Positions 17,161-25,399 of a stretch of DNA of 64,000 nt are shown here, piece after piece (positions within the stretch are counted from its first letter, which is position 1; the number at the start of each line of letters is the position of its first letter). A model generated the notes under the pieces. That model was not told where the DNA came from, searched no databases, and saw only the letters and a program-made list of their open reading frames with translations. The stretch lies in NCBI GenBank assembly GCA_963851405.1, contig CAWKPB010000001.1, positions 434,001-498,000 on the forward strand, given 5' to 3'. A program made the position numbers and the translations under genes. The stretch comes from JANPBY01 sp963851405 (lineage in GTDB: Bacteria > Actinomycetota > Actinomycetes > DATJPE01).

Positions 17161-18348
17161 GTGGATGAGTCGACCTCAGAGGTGCCCGAGCGGACGGCGC
17201 CGGCAGGCAAGCCCCACGACGCCGCCGGTGCGCTGAGTCCGGAACCCACCGAACCCGCCCTGGCGCACGAGCCCGCCAAGGAGCCTGCCGCCGACGACGC
17301 CCAGGGACCGTGGGGTCTAGCCGGCCCCAAGTTCAGCCATTCGCCGTTCACGGTGGGTTTTGGCTTCGCCCTGGGAGCGCTGCTCGCCTACGCGCTGTTC
17401 CAGGGGGTCGCCCACGTCAGCGGGCCGCTGATGCTCATCGTCGTCGCCGCCATCTTGGCGGTTGGGCTGGATCCCGTTGTTGAGCGCTTGCAGAAGCGCG
17501 GGATGCAGCGCGGGTGGGCCATCGCCGCGGTGTTCGTCAGCTTCGCGTTGATGGTGGTCGCCTTTGCGGCCATCATCATGCCGCCGCTGATCTCCCAGAT
17601 CATCACTCTCGCCGAGGACTTTCCGTCACTTGTCGCGGATTTGAGGAACAACGCGACGATCGCCGATCTGGATACCCGGTTTCAGCTGCTTGACCGGCTG
17701 GAAGCCGCAGCTTCCGACGGTGCTGACAATCTGGTCAGCGGGGCCTTCGGCGCTGCGCAATTGTTGGCGACCACGATCTTCAACCTGCTCACGGTCACGA
17801 TCCTGACGTTGTACTTTCTCGCGACTTTTCACCCGATCAAGGAGACCTTCTACCGGTTAACGCCGGCGTCGCGCCGACCACGTATCACCACCCTCACCGA
17901 GGCGGTGCTGCAACGAGCCGGTGGCTACGTCACCGGCCAGTTGGCTATCTCGGCGCTCGCGGGCCTTGCGGCGTATGCCTATCTCCGGATCGCCGGTGTC
18001 CAGTTCGCCTCAGCGCTGGCCCTGCTTGTGGCCGTGTTCTCGATCATCCCCATGGTGGGAGCGACGATCGGCTCAGTCATCGTGTCGATCATCGCGGCGA
18101 TCCAATCCCCAGCACTCGGCCTCGCGACGCTGGTCTTCTTCATCGCCTATCAACAGTTCGAGAACTATGTGTTGCATCCGCGCGTGATGCGACGTGCAGT
18201 GAACGTGCATCCGGCGGCGGCCCTGGTGGGCGCGCTCATCGGGGGGAGTTTGCTGGGCATTGTGGGCGCCATCATCGCCGTACCAGTGGTCGCCGGCATC
18301 CAGTTGATCATCGAAGAAGTCGTGATCCCGCGACAGGAAACTGCCTGA
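17161..18348 (+). CDS. AI-2E family transporter (PF01594-type membrane protein)
   Basis: Polytopic inner-membrane protein of 395 aa. The first ~60 residues are Pro/Ala/Glu-rich and presumably cytosolic. About seven to eight hydrophobic segments follow, with the long amphipathic region between segments 3 and 4 (FPSLVADLRNNATIADLDTRF) and the C-terminal re-entrant block typical of the AI-2E/YdiK/PerM family (AVFSIIPMVGATIGSV; QQFENYVLHPRVM). Substrates vary in this family, from autoinducer-2 export to ion antiport, so none is assigned. It sits alone between divergent and downstream genes of unrelated function. Confidence 0.9.
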   Translation: MDESTSEVPERTAPAGKPHDAAGALSPEPTEPALAHEPAKEPAADDAQGPWGLAGPKFSHSPFTVGFGFALGALLAYALFQGVAHVSGPLMLIVVAAILAVGLDPVVERLQKRGMQRGWAIAAVFVSFALMVVAFAAIIMPPLISQIITLAEDFPSLVADLRNNATIADLDTRFQLLDRLEAAASDGADNLVSGAFGAAQLLATTIFNLLTVTILTLYFLATFHPIKETFYRLTPASRRPRITTLTEAVLQRAGGYVTGQLAISALAGLAAYAYLRIAGVQFASALALLVAVFSIIPMVGATIGSVIVSIIAAIQSPALGLATLVFFIAYQQFENYVLHPRVMRRAVNVHPAAALVGALIGGSLLGIVGAIIAVPVVAGIQLIIEEVVIPRQETA

Positions 18349-18376
18349 TGCTCGGTACGAAGGGGCGCTGCCAACG

Positions 18377-19387
18377 ATGAGGGTCCTGGTCCTTGGTGGC
18401 ACCCATTTCGTGGGGCGCACTCTCGTCGAAACGGCGCTCCAGCGCGGCGATGACGTGGACGTTCTCAATCGCGGCAGCACTGGCCGAACCCCTGTTGGAG
18501 CGAGGCTGCTCAAGGCAGATCGCACCCGGCCTGACCAGGTCCGGGCAGCGCTGGGCGATCACATCTGGGATGCCGTTCTCGACACCTGGTCCGGCGCGCC
18601 CGCAGTGGTTCGCGCCAACGCACGAATCCTGGCCGGACGTACGCGCCACTACGGGTACGTGTCCAGTCGTTCGGTCTATGAGTGGCCCATCCGACCGGGG
18701 CTCGACGAATCCGCGCCAGTGGTCGACGGCGACCCGTCGGAGGAGCAGGCGCTGGACTACGCAGCGGCCAAGCGAGGATGCGAGTTGGCCGTCCTCGAGA
18801 CCTTCAGCCCAACGCTGATCGCCCGCGCCGGGCTGATCCTCGGCCCCTACGAAGACGTCGGCCGGCTGCCGTGGTGGCTTCGGCGCATCGCCGAGGGAGG
18901 GCGTGTCCTCGCCCCCGGACCGCGCGACCGTACTCTCCAGCTCATCGATGCCAGAGACCTCGCTGGGTGGATGCTCGAGTCCGCCCGCCGCCGTCTGGAT
19001 GGCACGTTCAACACGGTCGGCCCACCGGGCATGACCACGACCTCGCGGCTGCTCGACGCGGTTCGATCCGCGACCGGGTCCGATGCGCAGCTTGTCTGGG
19101 TATCCCCTGAGGAGGTCGAGGCTGCCGGTATCGCGCCGTGGACCGAGATTCCCATCTGGGTGCCGCCCACAGGCGACTATGCGGGGCTGCACAACGGCAA
19201 TGTGAAAGCCGCCATGCGCGAGGGGCTGACCTGCCGTCCGATCGAGGAGACCGTGTCCGACACCTGGGCCTGGATGAAGGCCGAGGGGGATCCCCCGCCA
19301 CGGCCGGAAGGACCCGTCCACGGCATCTCACCGGCGAGGGAGGCAGCGGCGCTCGCCGCCGCACAGCCATCTCCGGATTCCGACTGA
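18377..19387 (+). CDS. NAD-dependent epimerase/dehydratase family protein
   Basis: Extended-SDR protein of 336 aa with an N-terminal Rossmann motif VLVLGGTHFVGRTLVE, variant of GxxGxxG. The middle part matches isoflavone-reductase/nucleotide-sugar epimerase-like proteins common in actinobacteria (SSRSVYEWPIRPGLDES; FNTVGPPGMTTTSRLLDAV). The usual YxxxK is seen as DYAAAKRGCE. The C-terminal extension (about 25 residues) is low complexity. Substrate unknown. It lies 28 bp downstream of the AI-2E family gene and could be cotranscribed. The following gene is convergent. Confidence 0.85.
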   Translation: MRVLVLGGTHFVGRTLVETALQRGDDVDVLNRGSTGRTPVGARLLKADRTRPDQVRAALGDHIWDAVLDTWSGAPAVVRANARILAGRTRHYGYVSSRSVYEWPIRPGLDESAPVVDGDPSEEQALDYAAAKRGCELAVLETFSPTLIARAGLILGPYEDVGRLPWWLRRIAEGGRVLAPGPRDRTLQLIDARDLAGWMLESARRRLDGTFNTVGPPGMTTTSRLLDAVRSATGSDAQLVWVSPEEVEAAGIAPWTEIPIWVPPTGDYAGLHNGNVKAAMREGLTCRPIEETVSDTWAWMKAEGDPPPRPEGPVHGISPAREAAALAAAQPSPDSD

Positions 19388-19400
19388 CGCGGTTCTATGC

Positions 19401-20150
19401 CTAGAGGCCGTCGAGGAACGTACGAACCGCACGATTCCAGCCAGCTGGGTCTTCCAGACAGGCCAGATGGCCAGCCCTGTCCAGCTGCACTAGCCGCCCG
19501 TGAGGAAGGGAATCGACCATCGCCTGGCCATGGGCGCTCGGCATCAGTTCGTCCTCCTGCCCGACCAGGATCAACGCAGGCACCTGGGCTGAGGCGAGGA
19601 CCTCGTGGGAGTCCGGCCTGGCGGCCATGGCGCGTTGGGCCCAGGAGACACCCGCCGGTGACGCCTCAGCCACGAAGGTCCCCACGGTCGCTACCAGTTC
19701 GGGGTGCAAGCGACGGGTTGTAGTGCCCAAGAGTTTGGGTTGGACCTCCTCCTGGATCGCGCCCACGTCGGCACTCGCCTCCACCAGGTCCGCGAGCCGA
19801 AGTCGGTTGTCCCGGGCTCGCGGCGGGTCGGCTTCGGCCTTGGTATTCGCCAGAACGAGCCCTCGGACGCGCCCGGAATGACGACGCAGCAAGGCCATGG
19901 CCACATACCCGCCCATCGAGGTTCCAGCGATCACCGCCCCCCCGACTCCAGCCTTGTCGAGGGCACGGACGACGTCATCCGCGAGGAGATCCAACGAGGG
20001 GCTCTGATCTCCGAGCGGTGCCTGACCAAATCCTCGAAAGTCAGGAGCCACGACGGTAGCTACGTCCAAGAGAGCTTCGACTTGGTGGGTGTACATGCGC
20101 GCATCCAAAGGAAACGCATGCAAGAGCACGAGCGCGGGCCGATTCGGCAT
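19401..20150 (-). CDS. Alpha/beta-fold hydrolase
   Basis: 249-aa hydrolase of the 3-oxoadipate enol-lactonase/esterase type. Oxyanion region LLHAFPLDARMY, nucleophile elbow GTSMGGYVA (Ser), acid ILVGQEDELMP (Asp) and His in DRAGHLACLEDP are all in order. No membrane or signal segment. The start is three bases after the SDR stop, and it closes a minus-strand run: fused HBD, a small Cys/His protein, a hydrolase, an SDR and this gene. The substrate cannot be told from sequence. Confidence 0.88.
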   Translation of the reverse strand: MPNRPALVLLHAFPLDARMYTHQVEALLDVATVVAPDFRGFGQAPLGDQSPSLDLLADDVVRALDKAGVGGAVIAGTSMGGYVAMALLRRHSGRVRGLVLANTKAEADPPRARDNRLRLADLVEASADVGAIQEEVQPKLLGTTTRRLHPELVATVGTFVAEASPAGVSWAQRAMAARPDSHEVLASAQVPALILVGQEDELMPSAHGQAMVDSLPHGRLVQLDRAGHLACLEDPAGWNRAVRTFLDGL

Positions 20151-20153
20151 CGG

Positions 20154-20912
20154 TCAGCCCGCCGTGAGTCCGCCATCGACAACCAGTTGTTGGCCGGTCA
20201 TGAAGGAGGACGCGTCGCTCGCGAGGAACACGGCCGGTCCCGCGATCTCCTCGGGGGTGGCCCATCGCTGCATGGGTACGTCGCCGATCAGCGCCTGCTC
20301 GAAGTTCTCATCGGTGCGTGCGAACTCGGTGAGATCGGTCGCGACCCACCCCGGAAGCAGCGCGTTGACCCGCACCCCCGCCCAGGCCCATTCCATGGCC
20401 AGTGTGCGCGTCAACGACAAGACGGCCGCTTTGGCCGCGCCGTAGTGCGCCATGAAGGGAGTGCCGCGCAGCCCCGCGACCGATGCGACATTGATCACCG
20501 AACCCGAGCGTCGGTCAAGGAGGTGCGGCCCAACGGCCTGGCACACGTACGCCGTGGATTGGAGATTGAGACGCATCACCTTGTCAAAACCGCTCATCCG
20601 CATGCCGACGAAGGCCGACGTGAAGTTGTTGCCACCTGCGTTGTTGACCACGACATCCAGGTGACCCAACGATTCGATAGCTGTGGCAACGCTTCGCGCC
20701 ACGGCGTCTTCATCCGTCACATCGCAGTCGAGGACGAGCGACCTACGCCCCGCCTCGTCCACGGAGCGCGCGACCTCACCTAGGCGATCCGCGTCTCGAG
20801 CAAGCACGGCTACATCGGCGCCAGCCTGGGCGAACGCCATGGCGATGGACCGACCGATTCCCCGGGATGCACCGGTAACCAAGGCGGTCTTTCCCTCGAG
20901 GTCGATGCCCAT
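20154..20912 (-). CDS. Short-chain dehydrogenase/reductase
   Basis: Classical SDR, 252 aa. Cofactor motif ALVTGASRGIGRSIA, an Asp after beta-2/3 (LDCDVTDEDAV), NNAGGNN and the catalytic Ser/Tyr/Lys in NVASVAGL and YGAAKAAVLSL. Overall pattern is like FabG/glucose-1-dehydrogenase-type oxidoreductases. ATG 20912 has GGGAG 6 nt upstream. It lies within the minus-strand run that begins with the fused 3-hydroxybutyryl-CoA dehydrogenase, which hints at acyl-CoA or small alcohol metabolism, but the substrate is not assigned. Confidence 0.92.
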   Translation of the reverse strand: MGIDLEGKTALVTGASRGIGRSIAMAFAQAGADVAVLARDADRLGEVARSVDEAGRRSLVLDCDVTDEDAVARSVATAIESLGHLDVVVNNAGGNNFTSAFVGMRMSGFDKVMRLNLQSTAYVCQAVGPHLLDRRSGSVINVASVAGLRGTPFMAHYGAAKAAVLSLTRTLAMEWAWAGVRVNALLPGWVATDLTEFARTDENFEQALIGDVPMQRWATPEEIAGPAVFLASDASSFMTGQQLVVDGGLTAG

Positions 20913-20922
20913 CCGCGCTCCC

Positions 20923-21639
20923 TCAGCGATTCGCGTCCGTGCCGAACGGACCTTGCCAGGTTGTGGGCAACGGTACGGCCTCCGGTCCGACGACTCGGGC
21001 TACTACCTCGTCGAGAACCCGCCGCACCGAAGGCTCCCCGATCCAAAGGTGCTTCGCGCCGGATACTGCAATGACGTCCGCCTGAGGGACGACGGAGAAT
21101 CTGGCCTCCGCCTCTGGTGGCCTCACGTAGTCGTCGAACTCGGGGACAAGCGCGGTGAGCGGGCGCCCATCCGTAGCCCAGGCCACTAGGTCGCTCTCAG
21201 TGGCGAAACGCAAGGGCGGGGAGAGCAGGATGGCCCCGACGCCCGCCGTTCTCAACCCATGCCGGAGTACCACGTCGGTGCCGAAGGACCAGCCCACAAG
21301 CCAGACCTTGGGCAGCCCGAGATTCAGCGCCAGGTCGACAGCAGCCTCGAGATCCAATCCTTCGCCGGTCGAGGCGTCGAAAGTCCCGTCGCTTGTGCCC
21401 GCAGTACTTGACGTTCCCCGGGTGTTAAAACGAAGCACGGCCATGCCAGCAAGCGCGGGGAGCCGATGAGCCGCCTTGCGCAGGACATGGCTGTCCATCA
21501 TGCCGCCGTGGGTTGGCAGCGGATGCACGCAGACGATCGTCGCCACCGGATCACGATCGACAGGTTGCGCCAACTCGCCGACGAGATTCAGCCCGTCCGA
21601 GGTTCGTATCGACAGCGGCTCTCGCCGCGCTGGCAGCAC
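20923..21639 (-). CDS. Alpha/beta-hydrolase, dienelactone-hydrolase-like fold
   Basis: About 238 aa if it starts at GTG 21639. The longer open frame back to 21825 overlaps the conserved small gene upstream and is unlikely to be translated. Motifs: CVHPLPTHGGMMDSHV (oxyanion hole), AVLRFNTRGTSSTAG and the nucleophile elbow VGWSFGTDVVL. A C-terminal His is likely in SGAKHLWIGEP. This pattern is common in actinobacterial hydrolases of unknown substrate. A CAGG lies about 9 nt before the GTG. The stop is 10 nt before the SDR start. Confidence 0.8.
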   Translation of the reverse strand: MLPARREPLSIRTSDGLNLVGELAQPVDRDPVATIVCVHPLPTHGGMMDSHVLRKAAHRLPALAGMAVLRFNTRGTSSTAGTSDGTFDASTGEGLDLEAAVDLALNLGLPKVWLVGWSFGTDVVLRHGLRTAGVGAILLSPPLRFATESDLVAWATDGRPLTALVPEFDDYVRPPEAEARFSVVPQADVIAVSGAKHLWIGEPSVRRVLDEVVARVVGPEAVPLPTTWQGPFGTDANR

Positions 21640-21692
21640 CGTTGAGGCCCTGATCTCGAGCCCATCCCCTTGCGCGGACGCGCCGGGCGGCG

Positions 21693-21974
21693 TCACCTGC
21701 GGGGCCGGCGACGATCTCGGGCGGCCCAACACGGGGTGTGCCAGTGCCGGCGATCCTCCAGGCTGCCGGTATCGCTGGGCCAGGCCACCACATGGGGTGT
21801 CGCTGGCCGGATCTGCTGGTCGCACCCAGGGCAGCGATAGGCCTTGGTAGAGGAGGAACCGGTGATCCGGCGCACGACCCAGTCCCCGTCGGAATGCTCC
21901 TCCAGGGTCTCCGGTGCGCCGGGAGAACGCGACGGCTCAGAGATCTCTGGTCGTCGAGAGTTCTTGCGAGCCAC
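21693..21974 (-). CDS. Conserved small actinobacterial protein with Cys/His metal-site pattern
   Basis: 93 aa, very basic at both ends. The core reads RRITGSSSTKAYRCPGCDQQ followed by HVVAWP and HWHTPCW, giving a CPGC plus H/H/C set that could hold a zinc ion. I recognise this pattern as a conserved actinobacterial family often labelled ATP/GTP-binding protein without proof; function unknown. The start is GTG 21974, five bases after the fused HBD stop, with no Shine-Dalgarno, so translation is probably coupled. An RNA- or DNA-binding role would fit the charge, but that is inference. Confidence 0.78.
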   Translation of the reverse strand: MARKNSRRPEISEPSRSPGAPETLEEHSDGDWVVRRITGSSSTKAYRCPGCDQQIRPATPHVVAWPSDTGSLEDRRHWHTPCWAARDRRRPRR

Positions 21975-21979
21975 GACGA

Positions 21980-23758
21980 TCAGCTGTAGTCGCGAAAGCC
22001 TCGGCCACTCTTGCGGCCAAGGTAGCCGGCTGTGACGAGGTGCTCCAACAGCGGAGCGGGTGTGAAGCCCGGTTCACGGAACTCCCGGTAGAGGGTGCGC
22101 TCGATGGACAAGGCCACATCCAGGCCGACGATGTCGAGGACTTCGAACGGCCCCATCGGATAGCCACAGCCGACCTTCATAGCCGCGTCGATGTCGTCCG
22201 CCGACGCGTATTGGTCCTCGAGCATGCGAACGGCATCGTTGAGGTAGGGAAACAGCAGGGCGTTCACGATGAACCCGGCGCGGTCGCCACAGACGACCGC
22301 AGTCTTACCCGAAACCCGCGCGACCTCGCGCGCAGTGTCGACGACGTCGTCGGAAGTAGAAACCGTGCGCACCACCTCGACCAGGCGCATCACGGGCGCG
22401 GGGTTGAAGAAGTGCATGCCGACCACGTCGGCGGGGCGGCCGGTCGCTGCCGCCAACTCAACCACCGACAGCGAAGACGTACTGGTCGCCAGCACAGCGC
22501 CCGGCCGGCAGATTTCGTCGAGGGTCTCGAACAGCGCCGCCTTGACCGAAAGCTCTTCGACTACGGCCTCAACGACCAGGTCCCGATCGGCCAGATCATC
22601 AAGTCGGTGCGAACCACGAATGCGCTCTAAGGCCTGAGAGCGTTCGGCATCCTCAAGTTTGCCCCGCAGGACGCCCTTCTCCATCGACTTTTCAACAGCC
22701 GCCCGAACCCGGGCGACCTTCTCGGCACCCCTGGTTACGTACAGAACCTCATATCCGGCTAGGGCGAACACCTCGATGATGCCGGTGGCCATGGTGCCGG
22801 AGCCCACCACGCCCACTCTCTGGACCGACCGAGCGCCGGGGATGGGGCCATCGAGGTCGGACGGGGTCTGCGCATCGGCAATGACCACTGGGCTGTCGGG
22901 CCCCTCATAGGTGTAGAACCCGCGTCCGGTCTTGCGGCCTCGAAGGCCTGCGGTGACCATCTGCTTGAGCATCGGCGCAGGCGCATGCAGGCGATCGCGC
23001 GACTGCCGGTACATCGTTTCCAGGATCTCGTACGCGGTGTCCAGGCCGATCAGGTCGAGCAGCGCGAGCGGACCCATGGGCAGCCCGCACCCCAACTTCA
23101 TGGCCGCGTCGATGTCCTCTCGAGTCGCGTACCGCGACTCGAGCAACGCGACGGCGTGGTTCAGGTAACCGAAGAGCAGCGCATTGGCAATGAACCCTGC
23201 CTTGTCACCGACGATGACGGGGGTTTTGCCGAGCTGCGCCGCGAGTGCCGAAACATCGTCGATGACGCTTTGATCGGTGACGACCGTTCGGATCACTTCG
23301 ACCAACTTCTGCACCGGCGCGGGGTTGAAGAAGTGCATCCCCACAACCTGAGCCGGTCGGCTGGTCGCCACCGAGATCTCGGTGACCGACAAGGAGCTGG
23401 TGTTGGTCGCCAAGATCGCCTCGGGGCTGACGATCTTGTCCAGAGTCGCGAGCGTCGATTGCTTCAGATCCAGGTGCTCGGGGATCGCCTCGATCACCAA
23501 CTCGGCGTCGGCCAGGTCGTCCAACGAGGTGGACCAGGTGATCCGACCAAAGATCGCGTCCCGCTCGCTCTCACTGAGCTTGCCGCGTCGAACGGCGCGC
23601 GAGGTCGACGATTCCAGGTGACCGCGACCCCGGGCCAACGAATCGTCGTCGATCTCGACCCCGACGACGTCAAGTCCGCTGCGGGAGAAGACCTCGACGA
23701 TTCCGGCACCCATGGTGCCGAGCCCGACGACGCCGACCCTGGAAAACGTGCGCGACAT
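21980..23758 (-). CDS. Tandem-fused 3-hydroxybutyryl-CoA dehydrogenase
   Basis: 592 aa made of two full 3-hydroxyacyl-CoA dehydrogenase units, residues ~1-285 and ~305-592, joined by a short linker. Each has a Rossmann motif (GVVGLGTMGAGIVEVF; GVVGSGTMATGIIEVF), a catalytic His block (GMHFFNPAPV in both), a similar helical domain (DIDAAMKLGCGLPMGP; DIDAAMKVGCGYPMGP) and ends GRKTGRGFYTY or GRKSGRGFRDY. The first unit has NTSSLS, the second STSSLS. ATG 23758 has GGAG 6 nt upstream; the earlier in-frame start is rejected. It probably makes (S)-3-hydroxybutyryl-CoA for the Ccr route or acts in beta-oxidation. Confidence 0.93.
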   Translation of the reverse strand: MSRTFSRVGVVGLGTMGAGIVEVFSRSGLDVVGVEIDDDSLARGRGHLESSTSRAVRRGKLSESERDAIFGRITWSTSLDDLADAELVIEAIPEHLDLKQSTLATLDKIVSPEAILATNTSSLSVTEISVATSRPAQVVGMHFFNPAPVQKLVEVIRTVVTDQSVIDDVSALAAQLGKTPVIVGDKAGFIANALLFGYLNHAVALLESRYATREDIDAAMKLGCGLPMGPLALLDLIGLDTAYEILETMYRQSRDRLHAPAPMLKQMVTAGLRGRKTGRGFYTYEGPDSPVVIADAQTPSDLDGPIPGARSVQRVGVVGSGTMATGIIEVFALAGYEVLYVTRGAEKVARVRAAVEKSMEKGVLRGKLEDAERSQALERIRGSHRLDDLADRDLVVEAVVEELSVKAALFETLDEICRPGAVLATSTSSLSVVELAAATGRPADVVGMHFFNPAPVMRLVEVVRTVSTSDDVVDTAREVARVSGKTAVVCGDRAGFIVNALLFPYLNDAVRMLEDQYASADDIDAAMKVGCGYPMGPFEVLDIVGLDVALSIERTLYREFREPGFTPAPLLEHLVTAGYLGRKSGRGFRDYS

Positions 23759-23877
23759 GGAACTCCTATCCGGCCTGGCACATGGTGAATGCCCCTGAAG
23801 TGTCGCAGACTGGGGTGCGCCCCAACCGACGGCCCCAAGCGGCTCGCAACGCCTACGTTTCACCACCCAGGAGTGGC

Positions 23878-25380
23878 ATGGCCCAGACCGAGGACCCCAC
23901 GATCTCGCGGTTCACCTCCTACGATCCGGCCAGCGGCGAGCCCCTGAGCTCCTGGCCCATCGATGACGAGCAAACGGTCGCCGAAGCGGTCGACCGCGGA
24001 CGACTCGCAGCCACCTGGTGGGCCGATCTAGGGCCAGACGAGCGGCGACAACGATTGCTCATCTGGAAGGGCATCCTGACTCGGCGGATCCGCGAACTGG
24101 CCCAACTCGTTCACCGTGAGAACGGCAAGCCTGTGTCCGATGCCACGCTCGAGATCGTGGCGGTCATCGACCACATCAACTGGGCTGCGCGCAACGCCAA
24201 GAAGATCCTGGGAGCGCGGACGGTTCGACCAAGCATGATGTCGATGAACCAGCAGGCCTGGCTCGAGTATCAGCCGCTGGGGGTGGTCGGGGTGATCGGG
24301 CCCTGGAACTACCCGGTGCTCACGCCCATCGGCTCCATCGCCTACGCGCTCGCGGCCGGGAACGCCGTCGTCTTCAAGCCATCCGAATTGACGCCCGAGA
24401 TCGGAGCCTTCCTCGTCCGCATGTTTTCCTACGCGGTCCCCGAGCAGCCGGTCTTCCAGCTCGTCACGGGTGACGGGACGACGGGTGCGGCCCTGACGCG
24501 GGCCGGGGTCGACAAGATCGCCTTCACCGGCTCGGATCGGACGGGTCGAAGGGTCATGGCGGCCTGCGCCGAAAGCCTGACCCCGGTCCTCATGGAGTGT
24601 GGAGGGAAGGACGCCCTGATCGTGGACGAGGACGCCGATCTGGACGCGGCCGCCGACGCGGCAGCATGGGGTGGGGTCCAAAATTCAGGTCAGGCGTGCG
24701 TTGGTATCGAACGGGTTTACGTGGTGGACGCTGTACGCGACGCCTTCCTCGCCAAACTCTTGGTGGCCCTCGAAGGAATCCATGCGGGGTCGCATGATGT
24801 CGCGTCATACGGGCCAATGACCTTGCCCAGCCAGGTGGAGGTTGTGCGCAACCACGTCGATGCGGGATTAACTCAAGGAGGGCGGGCTGCTGTCGGTGGA
24901 GGCGACGGCGTCACGAGCGCCTTCATCGACCCGATCGTGCTGACTGATGTGCCCGAGGACTCGGTCACGGTTCAGGAGGAAACCTTTGGCCCGGTCATCG
25001 TGGTCAATCGGGTCCGCGACTCCGCGGAAGCGGTTGAGCGTGCCAACGCCACCGGGTACGGCCTCGGCGGAGCGGTTTTCGCCAAGAAGGAGGGGCTGAC
25101 GATCGCCAGGCGAATGCGTAGCGGGATGACCTCGGTCAACTCGGTCGCATCTTTCGCGGTCGTACCGGCACTCCCCTTCGGCGGCGTGGGACGCTCCGGG
25201 TTCGGGCGCATTCATGGCGCCGACGGCCTACGTGAATTTTCTCGGGCGAAGGCGATCACGCGGCAGCGCTTCCCGCTGCCGACTCCCTTGACCACCTTCT
25301 CGCGCAAGCCACGTGACGTCGACCTGGTCGTGGCCCTGGTCACCGCGATTCACGGCCGACGCGCCAAATTCCGCCGCTGA
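23878..25380 (+). CDS. NAD(P)-dependent aldehyde dehydrogenase (succinate-semialdehyde-type)
   Basis: 500-aa ALDH. ATG 23878 has AGGAG upstream; the open extension to 23782 is rejected. Motifs: GVIGPWNYPVLTP, GNAVVFKPSELTP, IAFTGSDRTGRRV, the Glu in LMECGGKDALIV and the catalytic Cys in NSGQACVGIERVYV, plus ETFGPVIVV. Closest in pattern to actinobacterial succinate-semialdehyde/broad-range ALDHs. The C-terminal ~45 residues extend past the usual end. It is convergent with the GMC oxidoreductase (19-bp gap) and may act on its aldehyde product, which is inference. Confidence 0.92.
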   Translation: MAQTEDPTISRFTSYDPASGEPLSSWPIDDEQTVAEAVDRGRLAATWWADLGPDERRQRLLIWKGILTRRIRELAQLVHRENGKPVSDATLEIVAVIDHINWAARNAKKILGARTVRPSMMSMNQQAWLEYQPLGVVGVIGPWNYPVLTPIGSIAYALAAGNAVVFKPSELTPEIGAFLVRMFSYAVPEQPVFQLVTGDGTTGAALTRAGVDKIAFTGSDRTGRRVMAACAESLTPVLMECGGKDALIVDEDADLDAAADAAAWGGVQNSGQACVGIERVYVVDAVRDAFLAKLLVALEGIHAGSHDVASYGPMTLPSQVEVVRNHVDAGLTQGGRAAVGGGDGVTSAFIDPIVLTDVPEDSVTVQEETFGPVIVVNRVRDSAEAVERANATGYGLGGAVFAKKEGLTIARRMRSGMTSVNSVASFAVVPALPFGGVGRSGFGRIHGADGLREFSRAKAITRQRFPLPTPLTTFSRKPRDVDLVVALVTAIHGRRAKFRR

Positions 25381-25399
25381 CCTCGCCCTGACCTGGCCT

